Assembly (NCBI RefSeq): GCF_000001735.4
Contig: NC_003074.8
Span: forward strand, 5,704,101 to 5,768,100
DNA from: Arabidopsis thaliana
Lineage: Eukaryota > Streptophyta > Magnoliopsida > Brassicales > Brassicaceae
Direction of reading: 5' to 3'
DNA length: 64,000 nt
The stretch's first letter is position 1; each line of letters starts with the position of its first letter. Shown one piece after another: positions 27,609 through 41,490 of this stretch. The notes beneath the pieces are model-generated. The model searched no databases. It was not told where the DNA came from and worked only from the letters and a program-made list of their open reading frames with translations. The position numbers and the translations under genes were made by a program.

Positions 27609-30600
27609 ATGTCGTCTTTGAGCAGAGAGTTAGTTTTCTTAATTCTCCAGTTCTTAGATGAGGAGAAGTTCAAGGAATCTGTTCACAAGTAAGTTTGTGC
27701 TTTGTCGTTTTTGTGTGCTTGTTTGGTTTCTCTGCGTAATTTTGGGTATAATTTGGAATTGGTTGATGTGTAGGCTAGAGCAAGAATCTGGCTTCTTCTT
27801 TAACATTAAGTACTTTGAAGAGAAAGCTCTTGCTGGAGAGTGGGATGAAGTGGAGAAGTATCTTTCTGGTTTCACTAAAGTCGATGATAATCGTTACTCT
27901 ATGAAAATCTTCTTTGAGATTAGGAAGCAAAAGTATCTCGAAGCTCTAGATCGGTAATGATTTCTCTTCTTGTTTGGTCGGATATTTAGACTAGTGTTGT
28001 TGATTTGATACATTTGTGTGTTTTTATTACAGAAATGACAGAGCAAAAGCTGTTGAGATATTAGCCAAAGACTTGAAAGTTTTCGCTACATTTAACGAGG
28101 AGCTTTACAAGGAGATTACTCAGCTGCTTACTCTGGAGAATTTTAGGTTTCTTTTTTTTTTTACTTTGCCATTGATATTATTGAAGTTTTGGTAGGTGGT
28201 TACGATAATGTTGAAGAGTGTGTTTTTTTCTTAGGGAAAATGAGCAACTGTCGAAATATGGTGATACTAAATCTGCAAGGTCTATAATGTATACTGAGTT
28301 GAAGAAATTGATTGAGGCGAATCCTCTGTTTCGAGAGAAGCTAGCCTTCCCCAGTTTCAAAGCTTCTCGCCTGCGAACTTTGATCAATCAAAGGTGAACT
28401 AGGAGGAGTCATAATTCTTTCCTTTTTTTATAGAGATTAGTTAAAGTGTATGACAAGTGTGTTTGGGACATTGCAGCTTAAACTGGCAGCATCAGCTATG
28501 TAAAAATCCAAGGCCTAATCCTGACATCAAGACATTGTTCTTGGATCACTCTTGCTCACCATCAAACGGTGCTCGTGCACTCACTCCTGTCAATCTTCCA
28601 GTTGCTGCTGTTGCAAGACCTTCAAACTTTGTTCCTCTTGGAGTGCATGGTGGAGTAGGATCACTTACTTAACTTCCACCCATTCTATTATATAACTTAA
28701 TGTTCATATTTTGAGGGTTGATGAAACAACTGTATCTGTGCAGCCCTTTCAATCTAATCCTGCTCCGGCTCCTAATGCCAATGCTTTAGCTGGATGGATG
28801 GCAAACCCAAATCCTTCTTCATCAGTTCCATCTGGTGTTGTCGCTGCTTCCCCATTTCCTATGCAGCCAAGTCAAGGTATAATTTATGTCACAACTTACA
28901 AGTGTCTGGATATTATGGTATCTTTCGTTTTTTTTTCTTACTTGTGATATTAGAGTTTTTAGGAAATGAATTTTAAGACCTGAAGTTCTATTGCTGTATT
29001 TCGTCTCAACAGTTAATGAGCTGAAACACCCTCGGGCACCGTCTAACTCTCTAGGATTAATGGATTATCAAAGTGCTGATCACGAGCAACTCATGAAACG
29101 CTTACGGTCTGCACAAACATCCAACGAGGTAATTGCCTTCAGGTTTTCCTTGTTTTTGAAACGCTTAGTGCTTACCTAGCAAACAAAACTCTTGTTGCTT
29201 TTGGAATGTGCGCTTTGATGTTGAGTAGATGGCTCTACTTTTCAAATCACAGGTCACATATCCTGCTCATTCTCATCCCCCTGCGTCACTTGATGACCTC
29301 CCTAGAAATGTAGTGAGTACAATTCGCCAAGGGTCGGTGGTGATAAGCATGGATTTTCACCCTTCTCATCACACTTTGCTCGCTGGTTAGTCCATTGCTA
29401 CCATGAAAAGCTTAGTAGAGTTGAGATTTTTATTTGGCTCTTGTTATAATATGTCTGTTACTCGTAGTTGGTTGTTCAAGCGGCGAAGTCACCTTGTGGG
29501 AAGTTGGATCCAGAGAAAAGGTTGTCACAGAACCTTTCAAGATATGGAATATGGCGGCTTGTTCTGTGATCTTCCAGGTTTCTCTCTTCTTCCATCGTTT
29601 TTACTTATTTTCTTGATAAAGATAAATTATCTAGAAACATACTTTAACACTAAGCTAATCCAGCCTTGAGTGATTTATGTTCTGTTCTGTTCTATCCTAT
29701 ACTTTAAAACTAAGCTAATAAACTATGATTTTGTTGTGCGGGCATTTTCTCGCCAGGGTTCTATAGTCAAAGAGCCATCGATATCCGTCACTCGTGTAGC
29801 ATGGAGCCCAGATGGAAACTTGCTTGGTATGGTAGATGGAGATTGTTCTCCTAAAAACGTTTTAAAGATATATAGTTGTAATTTCAAGTAGACACGAAGT
29901 TTGAACTTTGTAACATTTTCCATGTACAGGGGTTTCTTTTACTAAACATCTGATCCATGTATATGCTTACCAAGGCTCAGACCTACGTCAACACCTCGAG
30001 GTATGTTTAATTGTCTTTTCGTACTTAGTTTCTTGCCTTTGCATCTGCACCAAACTTAATCGATCATCTGTTTCTGTGGATTAGATTGATGCTCATGTAG
30101 GCTGTGTGAATGACTTGGCGTTCGCCCACCCAAATAAGCAAATGTGTGTTGTGACTTGTGGGGATGACAAATTGATTAAGGTACGTTAGGATTATGATGA
30201 CTCTGAACTCAGTTTTATTATCCCGTGTCTAATTATGATATTTCCTAGGTGTGGGATTTGAGTGGGAAGAAGCTCTTCACCTTTGAAGGGCACGAGGCAC
30301 CAGTTTATTCCATTTGCCCTCACCAGAAGGAAAATATTCAGGTGCAGGCATCTCTTGTTTAAAAAGACCTGAAAAACTTTCCCTTTCGCTGTCTTGTAAT
30401 TTATTTTTCTCTTTTTTTACTATGCAGTTTATATTCTCAACCGCTCTTGATGGAAAGATCAAGGCGTGGCTCTATGATAATGTTGGTTCTCGGGTTGATT
30501 ATGACGCACCGGGACAGTGGTGTACAACAATGCTCTACAGTGCTGATGGAAGCAGGTACATCATTGTTATTTGAAAAGCTCTGGAGTTGTATAACAAAAT

Positions 30601-33431
30601 TATGTCTCTGCCATAAATTGAAATCTTCTGAACAAAATATAGGCTCATATCATTATCAAGTAAATATCTGCTATGATTTCAGACTATTTTCTTGTGGGAC
30701 GAGTAAAGAAGGAGACTCTTTCCTCGTCGAGTGGAATGAGAGTGAAGGTGCCCTAAAGAGGACATATTTAGGCTTTAGGAAGAAATCAGCTGGAGTTGTT
30801 CAGTTTGATACAACCCGTAACCGTTTCTTGGCTGTTGGTGAAGACAATCAAATAAAATTCTGGAACATGGACAATACAAATCTTTTGACAGTTGTTGAGG
30901 CTGAAGGTGGACTTCCGGTATGACATTCTTGCCCAAAATACTCCTCTTGGCTACTTGTATATAAAATCTTTTGTATTCTCGAGCCTGTTACTTTACTGAT
31001 GCTATGTACCGTTTATTTCAGAATCTACCCCGATTGAGATTCAACAAGGATGGGAATCTTCTTGCAGTTACTACAGCAGATAATGGATTCAAGATCCTTG
31101 CAAATACTGATGGTCTCAGAACCTTAAGAGCATTTGAAGCGCGGTCTTTTGAAGCATCTAAAGCATCCATTGATATGAAGGTCTTGGAATAATTACTCTT
31201 TATGTTATCCATGAAATATTTTTATTACTCATGCCTTATGTCCAGTTTAACTCGAGTGTCAATACCGGTGATTCAGGTATCCACCTCCGCAATGGCTTCA
31301 AGCATCAGCCCCGCTATTGGTAAAATTGAACACATGGACGCAGGCTCTCCTGCAAGGCCAACCCCAATTCCTGTATGATTTAAATTTTAGTATATCTTTT
31401 TCAATATATATATATATATTTTTTCCTATTTCAATAAGAATCCTTATATGTGGTCTCTGTTGGTGTTATGCAGAATGGAATTGAGGCAATGTCAAGAACT
31501 ATGGAAAAGCCAAGAAACTTGGACTCTGTTGATAAGTCTAAACCTTTAGAGCTCACAGAAATTGTTGATCCGACTCAGTGCCGACAAGTGACAATGCCAG
31601 ATAGCAAGGACTCTGTTAGCAAGGTTTGTTACCGTCTTAGCTTGAAATTGCCCATCAATTGTTCTGTTTCATTAATAATTATCTTGAAATAATCTTTTGC
31701 TGCTATGTCAATCCTTAAGGTTGCTCGGCTTCTTTACACAAATTCTGGCGTTGGTGTTTTGGCTCTTGGATCAAATGGTGTTCAAAGACTATGGAAGTGG
31801 ATCCGCAATGAGCAAAATCCAACTGGGAAGGTGATTCGTTGTACCTTTCAAATTTTACACTCATGTGGTTTGTTGATATATGTGAGTTGTTGAGTCACTT
31901 GTTTGAAGCTCTCTTGCATAAGTGTCTGAAATTTTGTCCTTTTATTGTGAAGGCAACTGCTAGTGTAACTCCACAGCATTGGCAGCCAAACAGCGGTCTC
32001 CTAATGGCAAATGATGTTCCCGAGAATCCTGAAGGGAGTGTTCCGTGTATAGCACTTTCCAAGAATGACTCATACGTAATGTCAGCTTGTGGTGGAAAGG
32101 TTTCGTTATTCAATATGATGACTTTCAAAGTAAGCAGCTTAATCCAACTTTTTCTGTTCTCGGGAGCATCTCCTAAATACTGATACCTCAGGAGCTAATG
32201 AAACTATTTGAGTAATATGCGAAGCTAAATGCATTTTTCCCTTTCGTGCAGGTAATGACAACTTTCATGCCACCGCCACCAGCTTCAACTTTCTTGGCAT
32301 TTCATCCTCAAGATAATAATATTATTGCAATCGGGATGGAGGACTCGAGTATACATATTTACAACGTCAGGGTAGATGAGGTATAGTACATTTGTTCTAT
32401 TCTGCGGTCTACTGGTTTTTACTGGTGTAACTGCTGATTCATCTCTTAAATGAATTTGTAATGTAATCTCTTTTAATCTATAGGTGAAAACAAAGTTGAA
32501 AGGTCACCAGAAGCACATAACTGGTCTAGCATTCTCTACCGCGCTCAATATTCTTGTCTCTTCTGGTGCCGATGCTCAGGTAAGACAAAATTCATGTTTC
32601 TTAGATGCTATTGGAGCTTTTCGTGTCCATGTTGGCTTGTAACTTAACAGACTCGTTAACTCTCTTTATTACAGCTCTTCTTCTGGACCGCTGACTCGTG
32701 GGAGAAAAAGAAATCTTCAGCGATACAGCTACCACCTGGCAAAGCACCAGTAGGCGACACACGAGTCCAATTCCACAACGACCAAATCCAGTTATTGGTT
32801 TCACATGAGACACAGCTCGCCATTTACGATGCTTCGAAGATGGAATGCATTCATAAGGTATCGTAAAAAATCTTTGTATTTACTTGGAGATCTTGAATGA
32901 TTATAAGAAACCTTAAATTCTCATTCCTTGTGCAGTGGGTGCCCCAAGAAGCTCTCTCTTCGCCCATAACCTCTGCATCTTACTCATGCAACAGCCAACT
33001 GGTTTACGCGTCATTCGCTGATGGAAACATTGCAGTCTTTGATGCTGAATCCTTGAGACTCAGATGCCGCATTGCCCCATCAGCCTACATGCCTCAACCT
33101 ACACCAAACAGGTACCGTATTTTACAAACTTCATATAAAGTTTATATCATCCATCTGACCATTGTGATTTTTTGGGACTGATTATGCTTTCTTTTTCTTC
33201 TGTGATAGTGCACCGATTTTCCCACAGGTGATCACAGCTCATCCACAAGAACCGAATCAATTAGCGGTTGGACTGTCTGATGGTTCGGTTAAAGTGATTG
33301 AGCCATCAGAACTTTCTAGAAGATGGGGTGTTGGCGTCGCAGCTGGTTCAGATAAAGCAGGGACTGAAAATGGACGGCCGTCTAGTTCATCAGCGGCTAA
33401 CAACTCAAGTTCGGATCAGATTCAAAGGTAA
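27609..33431 (+). CDS. TPR2: TOPLESS-related co-repressor TPR2
   Basis: Groucho/Tup1-type co-repressor of 1131 residues in 25 exons: 27609-27688, 27774-27953, 28033-28146, 28235-28393, 28477-28654, 28744-28876, 29013-29128, 29253-29385, 29468-29577, 29757-29826, 29930-30000, 30085-30180, 30249-30341, 30428-30555, 30683-30917, 31022-31180, 31277-31372, 31474-31623, 31720-31830, 31953-32129, 32252-32380, 32484-32579, 32675-32857, 32936-33111, 33209-33431. The start MSSLSRELVFLILQFLDEEK is the TOPLESS LisH motif, followed by CTLH (to about 92), which together bind EAR motifs. A Pro/Asn/Ser-rich linker and two blocks of WD40 repeats follow (VWDLSGKK, IKFWNMD, VVSTIRQGSVVISMDFHP). TOPLESS proteins link repressors in auxin, jasmonate and other pathways to histone deacetylation. 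Recalled as AT3G16830. Confidence 0.97.
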
Positions 33432-34296
33432 AAATAGTTTATGTCAGTTAAGTTAGTTGACATATCTCTTGTTATTTTGGATTGTAAAGTTGTGATAGCT
33501 TGTGCTGTTTTTGTAAATGAGATTCTCAAATTAAATCAGTAGGCGCAATAACAGTTTATTTTATATTTTTCGGCGTTTTAACAGTTTTAAGATGGCTATA
33601 CTCTTGAATGTAGTAGCTCTTAAATCTATGGATTTGTCAAAAATTTGCGATTTACGCGTTTATATTTCGGCCGTCTGATTTGTCCAACATATTCATATTT
33701 CGTTTGTGGCCAATGTTGAAATGAGTTTCATCTAAATATCCCCTAAACTAAATTATAATAATGACATGAGCTAGTTGATCAAAGATTTAGGAGATTAAAC
33801 CGTTCTTTAAAAAATAAAAAGAAGTGACGTACACTAGTTTTACAATTGATGGTTTATAACTCTTATAATAATGTCAAAATCTGATTTGACAAACAAAATT
33901 TGGAAAAAGCCAGACGTAATTAAGAAGAAGCCATTAGTTTTCTCTGTTTCTTCTGGTTCCTTCGTTGATCACGCCGACCTGAAAGATGGACAACGCAAGA
34001 TCATAAACATCTGTTTAAGGAAGGACACATCAGTGAAAGCAAGTTATCAATAAGATCAGACTTATATAAATATATACCTATCTTCTCTTCCTTTCTTTTC
34101 TTTTTCAAGCTCGCTATATCGCGCCTCTTCTCTGCACTCTGACCTTTCATTTTCAGCATCTGAACAAAGCGACAACATCATTCATCAGATATGGTCATGC
34201 AAACTGGTAATATAGTTCACACCGTCTCAGCAACTAAGAAAGATTGAATTTTAAAGGAAAGATTATCCAAAAAAAACACCCAACACATATTTCCAA
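33432..34296. other. Convergent 3' region between TPR2 and RH13
   Basis: Contains the 3' untranslated ends of two converging genes. A 60-codon ATG frame at 33871-34053 shows no known domain. It is Lys-rich and short, and I leave it uncalled. Confidence 0.5.
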
Positions 34297-37200
34297 TCAT
34301 GGTGATGGGTCATCAAGGTCAAGCTGAATAGGTGATTTGAAATAATATTGGGGTACAGGAGAGAGTCGAAAACTAAGTACCTCGTTACCACCAGCACGAA
34401 GGGCTTGAAGAGGTTCGATGCAGTTCTGGTTAATGACAACAAGTTTTCTTCTCTTTATATCTCCACCAATTTGCATTTGTGCTTGTTTTTGCTTCTTTAA
34501 CTCTACAAACTGATTCTGCATAAGAGTCGACACACCAACCTGGGACAAAAGATATTGATAAGTCTCCTGTGCAGCAGCACCTTCTGTTTGGAAGAGAGCT
34601 AGAATGGCTAAAGATTTTTTTTTTTAAATGCAAGATATGGAGGCTGTGACCAAAAAAAAGAAAGATGAGAGGAACAAAATTTACCCCAGCAAAGTAACGG
34701 CCTGAAAATTTCTTGGGCTGCATCGGATGTGATAAGAGCGTGCTAAGTTCCTGCGGATTGAACCAGACATCAACATATAATTCGTAATACGATTTTCTTA
34801 AGGGAAAGTAATATTTCATGATTCAGGAGAACTTTTTTTCTGAGTAGCAGTGAAAAACCTCCTTCAGCTTATTAAGTCGTGCTGAGGTCGCTTTTCTCTG
34901 CCTGACATTGTCCACTCTTTCCTCTTCACTTTCTTCATCGTCCAATTCGAGTTCCATTGATTCAGCATGTTTTTTAAGCCAGGTCCTGTCTGCATTCTCC
35001 TGGATAGCAGACACCAACGACAAAGTTGAAAGTTAAGTACGCAATAAGATTTAAAAACCATCCAGCTGAGGGCAGTGAGTGTGAAACTACTACGAAGACC
35101 ACCAGCTAAAAATTTCACATAGGCCAGGGTTAACTATATCCAAAGCATGGTAATAGAAACATGGCCTTCCAGCATATTTCTTTCCAAAAATTTCACACCC
35201 ACAACAAAAACCATAGAATACAAGTACACTCAGTATACTGAAGGAAGAAATACCCGCGAGCCTTTCCGCTCAATCTCATATATTTGACGTGCTAGATATA
35301 ATCGCTTCCTCACAGCTGGCATATAAGAGTTATCCAAAGGGAATATCTTTACGCTTTCCTGTAAGCACAAACAAAGGAACATTCAGCATGAAAGTGGCCA
35401 AACGTAAGTAAAAATACCTACTTTAGCATTACCCAAATCAGTGTTTTTCTTTATGATAAACTAACTTTTGAGGATATCAAAGCTTTGGTTTGGGAGTGTA
35501 AATATATATACCATAGAGAATGACTTGCATAACGTGTAAAACTTGGACGTCTCATTTGGCTCAATCAAAGCTATACTGCATCCATCTGCGAATGCTCTAG
35601 CAGTCCTCCCACATCTATGTACATACACCTATATGGATAAAAGGCTCAGAGCTTGTAAAATTGTTATCAATCAAAAACTAGAAAACTTAGAGACGGTTGA
35701 AGCTTACTTCTGCCGAATGTGGAAGTTTGTAGTGAATAATAGTTCGGACATTCTTAATATCAATACCCCTTGCTACAAGATCTGTTGCTATGAGTATTCC
35801 ATTTTCGCTCGCACGGAAACGGTCGATTGACTGTGACATATAAAGAGTGAGGAAAGGAAAATATGCTAAGTAACACTAGTAAGCAAATACGTGTGTTTCC
35901 GAAACCCCCTTGAACTCAGGACACAACAAAATATTGTAGCAAAAGGAGTCATGATGACAAATAACTAAGCAATAGAAAGTTCAACCTTCAACCGAGCTCG
36001 CTGCTTCATTTCTGAGAAGAGTGTGCAAACATCAAGTCCAAGAATCTTTAAAAGCCCAGAGATATGCCGCAAATCAGTCACTGATGTGCAGAAAACAATT
36101 GTCCGCCCTTGTCCATGGACGCTCAAAATATAATACAAGTATGCGTCTTTTTCCTTCTCTTCGCACCTGTAGTTTGTTATAAGATAAATATACTAAGAAC
36201 ACCGAGATAGACCAAAAGAATAAGTAGCATCAAAGATTTCTGGATGTTTTGCAAGCAAATAATGAGTAGAAGCATGGTGTCCTCCAAGCAATGAAAGCTT
36301 ACTTATTACCCAGTCAAATTAAAAGCTTCGGAGGGATATAGGTTAAATAGTACTTACTTAATAAAAGATTCTTCAATCTTTGGTGCCAAAATAGATGTAG
36401 TTGTCAGATCAATGATGGCAACATTATCTCTCATTCCAGCTCGTTCAGATAAAACCTCAATAGAATTCACTTCACCAGATGATGATTGCTTTGACTTTGA
36501 GGAGCCACGCTTTAGCTTTTTACGGAAATCCGAAGACAGCGCTATGGTGGCTGAGAAAACAAAAGTTTGTCTTTTCTTCTTCGGGACGTTTAAAACTGTG
36601 TCATTACTCTTCACAGTTTGCGTTTTCCCTTCATTTGGTTTATCTGTCACTGGAAGCAAGTCGAGTATAGACTGCAGCTCCCTGAAATGACCTCTTTCAA
36701 CCATGCGATCAGCCTCGTCCAACACAAAGAACGACAAGGAATGCAGCTGCCAAAGATGATTAGAAAACGACAGAACAATTTAGTGTCTAAGAATAGCTAT
36801 ATAACAGTAATAACAATTTTACACGTGCCTTAATTAGCAGACATACTCAACTTCAGGAAAATGGTATTAGATTACAAACTGATTACTGCATCTACGCATA
36901 AATCCAATAACTACATCAAAATCTGTTAATGTAAAAGCAAGATACCGGACTAATGGAAGCACATGATTCTTTTTACTCTCCGTTTATGCATTGCATACCT
37001 CTACAAGATGCTTTTCTCCAGCGGACATAAGTTCCCATAACCTTCCTGGAGTTGCAACAACTATTTCAGGTTTCTCTTTTAAACGTCTTTCCTGCTTCTC
37101 TGAAAACATCCCACCAACAATAGGAACGACCTTGACGCTAAGATTCTTGGCAGCATTCTCAAGATGCTCCGTCACCTGGAATAAGGGAAAAGTTGGAATT

Positions 37201-38942
37201 GTATCTCAGAACTTCCTCATGACCCACCCACAAGTCAACAAAGAAGCATGTCAGAAGGAAAAAAAAAAAAAAGAAGCAATGTGATAATAGTCAAGGATAC
37301 CTGAAGAGCAAGTTCCCTAGTTGGAGTGATGATTAGAGCTCGTAAATAGCCATCTGCAGCATATTTCTGTGCTTCTTCTCCCTTTAATGCATACAATTTA
37401 CCAACCTTTTCCCGCTCGTCTAAGAGGCGTTGCAGTATGGGCAACCCAAAAGCAAGTGTCTTTCCAGATCCTGTCTCTGCAGCACCAATAACATCCTGCG
37501 GTCCAAATATGAGCCATCTATCAATAAAATATACTTTCTTGATAGAAACAAAAGCTGGTCATCCTACCTTTCCCTGATATGCTGCAACGTTAAAACAAGC
37601 CTTCTGGATTTTTGTTGGCTCCTTGAAATCGAGGCGGTATATGGACTTCATGAGTAGTGGATGGAGTCTCATCGAACTCCATGCACTAAATTCTGGAGGA
37701 ATCTCTTCTTCCTCAACTTGCTCCTCTACTGTGTCATCTCCATCACAGCTAACTGCTACAAAAAATTATCTACCATTATAATTTGACTTCTTGACAAGAA
37801 TTTGGTGATAGAATAACAAACCTCAAAGATAGACATAAACTAGTGCATTAAAGGGAACTTACGGTAACAAGAGATAAATAATATTTAGTGAAAGAATGTA
37901 TAGTTTGTAATATTCAGTAGTTTTCAGCTCATGTGAAAATGGTCGAACAGAAGAAGTCCAATTCCTAAACTTAAGAAGATAAGCAGATTTTTCTTTTCTT
38001 TCAGCTGGTCTAAAATGAAGCTAATTCGATAGAACTGGGTGTTATCCTTGCCAAATCTATCCACCACAGAGTTTTAGTGTCTGAGACCAGTGAGAGACCA
38101 TTAATAGACTAAGGCATTCCTCGCCAGATCTTAATATCCCTAAGAAAATTTTCATGTACGACTACGAGTGATGATTACCTCTTTTGAGCCAAAAACTATT
38201 AAGGAAAAGAGTATACGAAATACTAACCAGCAGAAGCGTCCTGATTCTTTGCGGCCTCATTAATCTTCTTCTGCTTCTTCTTCTTCTTCTCTTTTTTCTT
38301 CTCCTTATTCCTCTTAGCTTTCTTCTCTTTTTTCTTACGAGTCTCCTCGTCATCTTCGTCATCCTCATCATCCCTTCCTTCTCCATCTTCTTCAGCTTCT
38401 TCTCCTTCAATCATCTCATCCACTGTCTCGTTGGTATCATCATCATCTTCTGGAGATTGTTTTCTCTCTGTTATTTCACTTTCAATGGTAGGGAGAGTTA
38501 GATGGTAATCAGCTTCATCAATCTCCTCAAGTGATAGAAAACCTGCCCAAACAAAGTATAAAGTTTCAGACTTTCAGTGAACTAACAAGGCAAAGCAATT
38601 GAATCCAGACACTAATTTGAGATAAATGATAATTTGAGTTACCTAAAAAAAAAACATGAATTGCATAAATTTCAACAAAAATCAGGCACCCACAATAATA
38701 GTTCACAGAGGAAACAAAAATTCAAAAAATTAAAAAACAAAACCAAAACTTTTACCTCCGTCGAGCTGGCCTGAGCCTGAAAATAGAGTGGAGAAGGATT
38801 CGCCTTCGTCGTCTTCTCCAATGGGTATAGAAGAGCTCCAAGGAAGTGAATCTATACGTTCGAAATCCTCCTCTCGCTTTCTCTTATGGCTTCTCTTGTT
38901 CCTCTTCTTCATCAAGGAAGATTCTTTATCGCCTGTAACCAT
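34297..38942 (-). CDS. RH13: DEAD-box RNA helicase RH13 (Mak5/DDX24-like)
   Basis: ATP-dependent RNA helicase, 808 residues in my 13-exon model, high to low: 38942-38756, 38542-38228, 37755-37568, 37495-37301, 37175-36999, 36746-36358, 36166-35986, 35830-35708, 35628-35512, 35358-35254, 34999-34859, 34750-34685, 34539-34297. The N terminus is basic, then strongly acidic, then Lys-rich (about residues 100-165), a common nucleolar signature. Helicase motifs in order: Q motif (KEPTKIQ), [10 protein letters not shown] (235-243), Ia PTRELALQ (288-295), Ib TPGR (337-340), II DEAD (364-367), III SAT (419-421), [11 protein letters not shown] (559-568), [10 protein letters not shown] (589-596). Everything needed for activity is present. 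A long insert before SAT and the acidic/basic N terminus match the Mak5/DDX24 branch, which acts in 60S subunit assembly. Recalled as AT3G16840. Confidence 0.95.
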
Positions 38943-39070
38943 GTTAGCTGTTGATTTGAGCTAAAAAAATACCCACAACGTTTAATGGAAGCTTTGAGAA
39001 TCTATCTCCTCGACTCGAGTCGTTGTTGGCTGAGAGATGGAATATCTCAAGAGAAGTTGAAAACTTGCAT

Positions 39071-39265
39071 AAACCCTAAATCAGAACGAAACCATGTAGT
39101 ATAATTAAACCGGTTACGGTTTTGATCCGGTTAATCTGAATTAATACAGACCGAGTGATTTGCCTCGTACCGACACGAGTTACGTGGAAGGTTAGGATTT
39201 AGGGGTTTAGATTTTAGAAGATGAACACGTCAAAGTGACGTTGATAACTGATACTAATTTGGGCC
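39071..39265 (-). promoter_or_regulatory. Telo-box and site II motifs upstream of RH13
   Basis: AAACCCTAA at 39071-39079, about 130 bases before the start codon, and TGGGCC at 39260-39265. This is the same pairing as at RPL19B and is common in genes for ribosome production. The orientation relative to the gene is inverted for both motifs, which family data say is tolerated. Function is inferred. Confidence 0.55.
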
Positions 39266-39743
39266 TTTTCTTGTGAAGCCCATTAGCTTTCTATCCGCAA
39301 AATCGCAATATTATTTTGATTTTTCAATCTTTTCTAGTTTAGACGTTTTCTGTTATTATATTCTAGCTTTATATTTTTTTGCCTGCATAATGAATTTGAG
39401 TAAATTATTTATACATCGATATTATTGCAAGCTTTTAGCTGTCATTATTGCTAAAGTGACGACTGAATAGCACATTAGCATGCAATTGGGAGCATTGATT
39501 ATTGATTAGTGCTAATTAAAAAAGCAGTTGAACTCGTTTGACTCTCAGTACATTCGATAGAAACAAACATAAAAAAAAAAAAAAAAAAAAACAAACAAAC
39601 ACAGTAATTAGCGTGGGGCTGACCGTAATTTATGGCTCGTGAAAAAGAATCATAGATTCTTCTCGCATGGCTAGTATGTGTTTTCAACATGAGCAAGTAA
39701 CATTTTATATAGGCCAAGTATTATATTATAGATTTATAGTAAA
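39266..39743. other. Spacer upstream of RH13 up to the Helitron
   Basis: AT-rich, with an A run near 39571-39590. No gene supported. Confidence 0.45.
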
Positions 39744-40366
39744 CTAGATTTTAACCCGCGTATATCGCGGGACGATTTATTTTTTAAAAGTAATATATAT
39801 TAAAACTTGCAAATTTTATTTTTATAAAATATTTATATTTTACAGTTTATAATTGTTATTAAGTAACGGTATACCACGAATCCATGAGATAATTGTTAAA
39901 AAACTGAAGTTTTAACCCCTATTAAAACAGCATATTAATAATATTTTAAAATTTTATAAATATTGATTCAAATACATCCACCATATAACCCAATTCCAAA
40001 ATAGAACTCGTTCTGTAATTTTTTTACCGTCCCGTGATTTTTAAAAAAAATAGTAATTCTTAAAATTTAAGAATAATTTTTTATATATAAAAGTTTTGCA
40101 AATTGTATCATTCTCTAACACATTTATATCTATAGTTTAATTATATATATAGTAACATTATACATACCACATAACATTTTTGGTTTTATATAATCTTTTC
40201 TAAATTAGGATGATTTGATATGTTTAATATTAGTGGTCTTAAAAATAATAAATTAAAGATTTAACCCGTATTGAAACGGTGGATTAATTATATTTTACTT
40301 TTTTATTAATGTTGATTCAAAAACCCGTCCCTCCAAATCCGTTTTGCCAAAAAGCTATTTATTTTG

Positions 40367-40416
40367 TTAATATTAATTTTATTAATATTAATTTTATTAA
40401 TATTAATTTTATTAAT
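40367..40416. repeat. Three-copy 15-bp tandem repeat inside the Helitron
   Basis: The unit ttaatattaatttta is present three times without change (40367-40411), plus a partial fourth copy. Perfect copies imply recent slippage. Confidence 0.85.
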
Positions 40417-41490
40417 GATATGACTCTGAATTAGAATCTAAACATTTTAGATAATAACATATGAGTGCACCATATTTATTTAATAGGAGAATATACCATA
40501 TGACCCGAATGCACTTTTATCCAAATCCACCAAAAAAGTCTTGCAAAAATACTATAGAGATAAGAAACGATAGTCGGTTTTGATAGGTATAAGATTAGCA
40601 AATATATTAGTTAGCTTAAATTAGTTAAAGAATACAAATTGAAAAGGTATATTACACTTTATTTGAATATAGTATCAAAACTTATATAACACAGAGATCT
40701 GATAATTTTTTAATTGATGAATACTTTTTTGTGCTAATTTTTATGTGATTAAGATTTAATTGATTTCGTATATAAAATATTAAATTGACTTATTTGTTTA
40801 TAATTTGGTAACATATAGATATTTGAATATTCAATATATTTTGCTTCAGTTTAAGAAGTCTTTGATGATCCGTCTTTAGATCCAATAAGCCCTATAATCT
40901 AGATATTAACCTGCGGTATATATTTTAGTTAAACTAAAAAATTTTATTGTAAACATGATTTAAAAATATTTGATATTATTTTATTTGATTTTAAATGTAT
41001 AGTAAACTGTGAGTTGTATATGTTTTGTTGATATTATCTATATTGTTTAATGTTTAAGATTATACACTTGTAGTTTGATTGTTAATTTAAGAGTTTCACC
41101 TGTAGTATACCATCTTGTATTAATATCGATCTAAACATTCAATTATAGGATTTCCAACTTGTATTAAAAATTGAATCACATCTAATATGTTATTAATTAT
41201 TGTAGTATATAAGATTATAAATTTTCAATATAAAATGTATGAAATTGAATATAAATATTTCTAATTATGACCCGTTACTCAGTAGAAAGTTTTCTTAAAT
41301 CTATTTTTTATCCGTTATAATATTTTTTTATGTATTGAACAATTTATATTTGTTTTTAAAAATTCAAATTATGGCATATGGGAAAAAACTCTAATTATTT
41401 TTTTATAATGATGATATTATTTTTTCGCAAAAATAGAATCATATAAAGATGAGAAGTGAACTATAATAATTAATAAAAAATTAATATAAT

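Noticed and set aside
33871..34053. 60-codon ATG open frame in the TPR2/RH13 3' region
   Set aside because: Short, no recognisable domain, and lies in 3' untranslated territory of converging genes.
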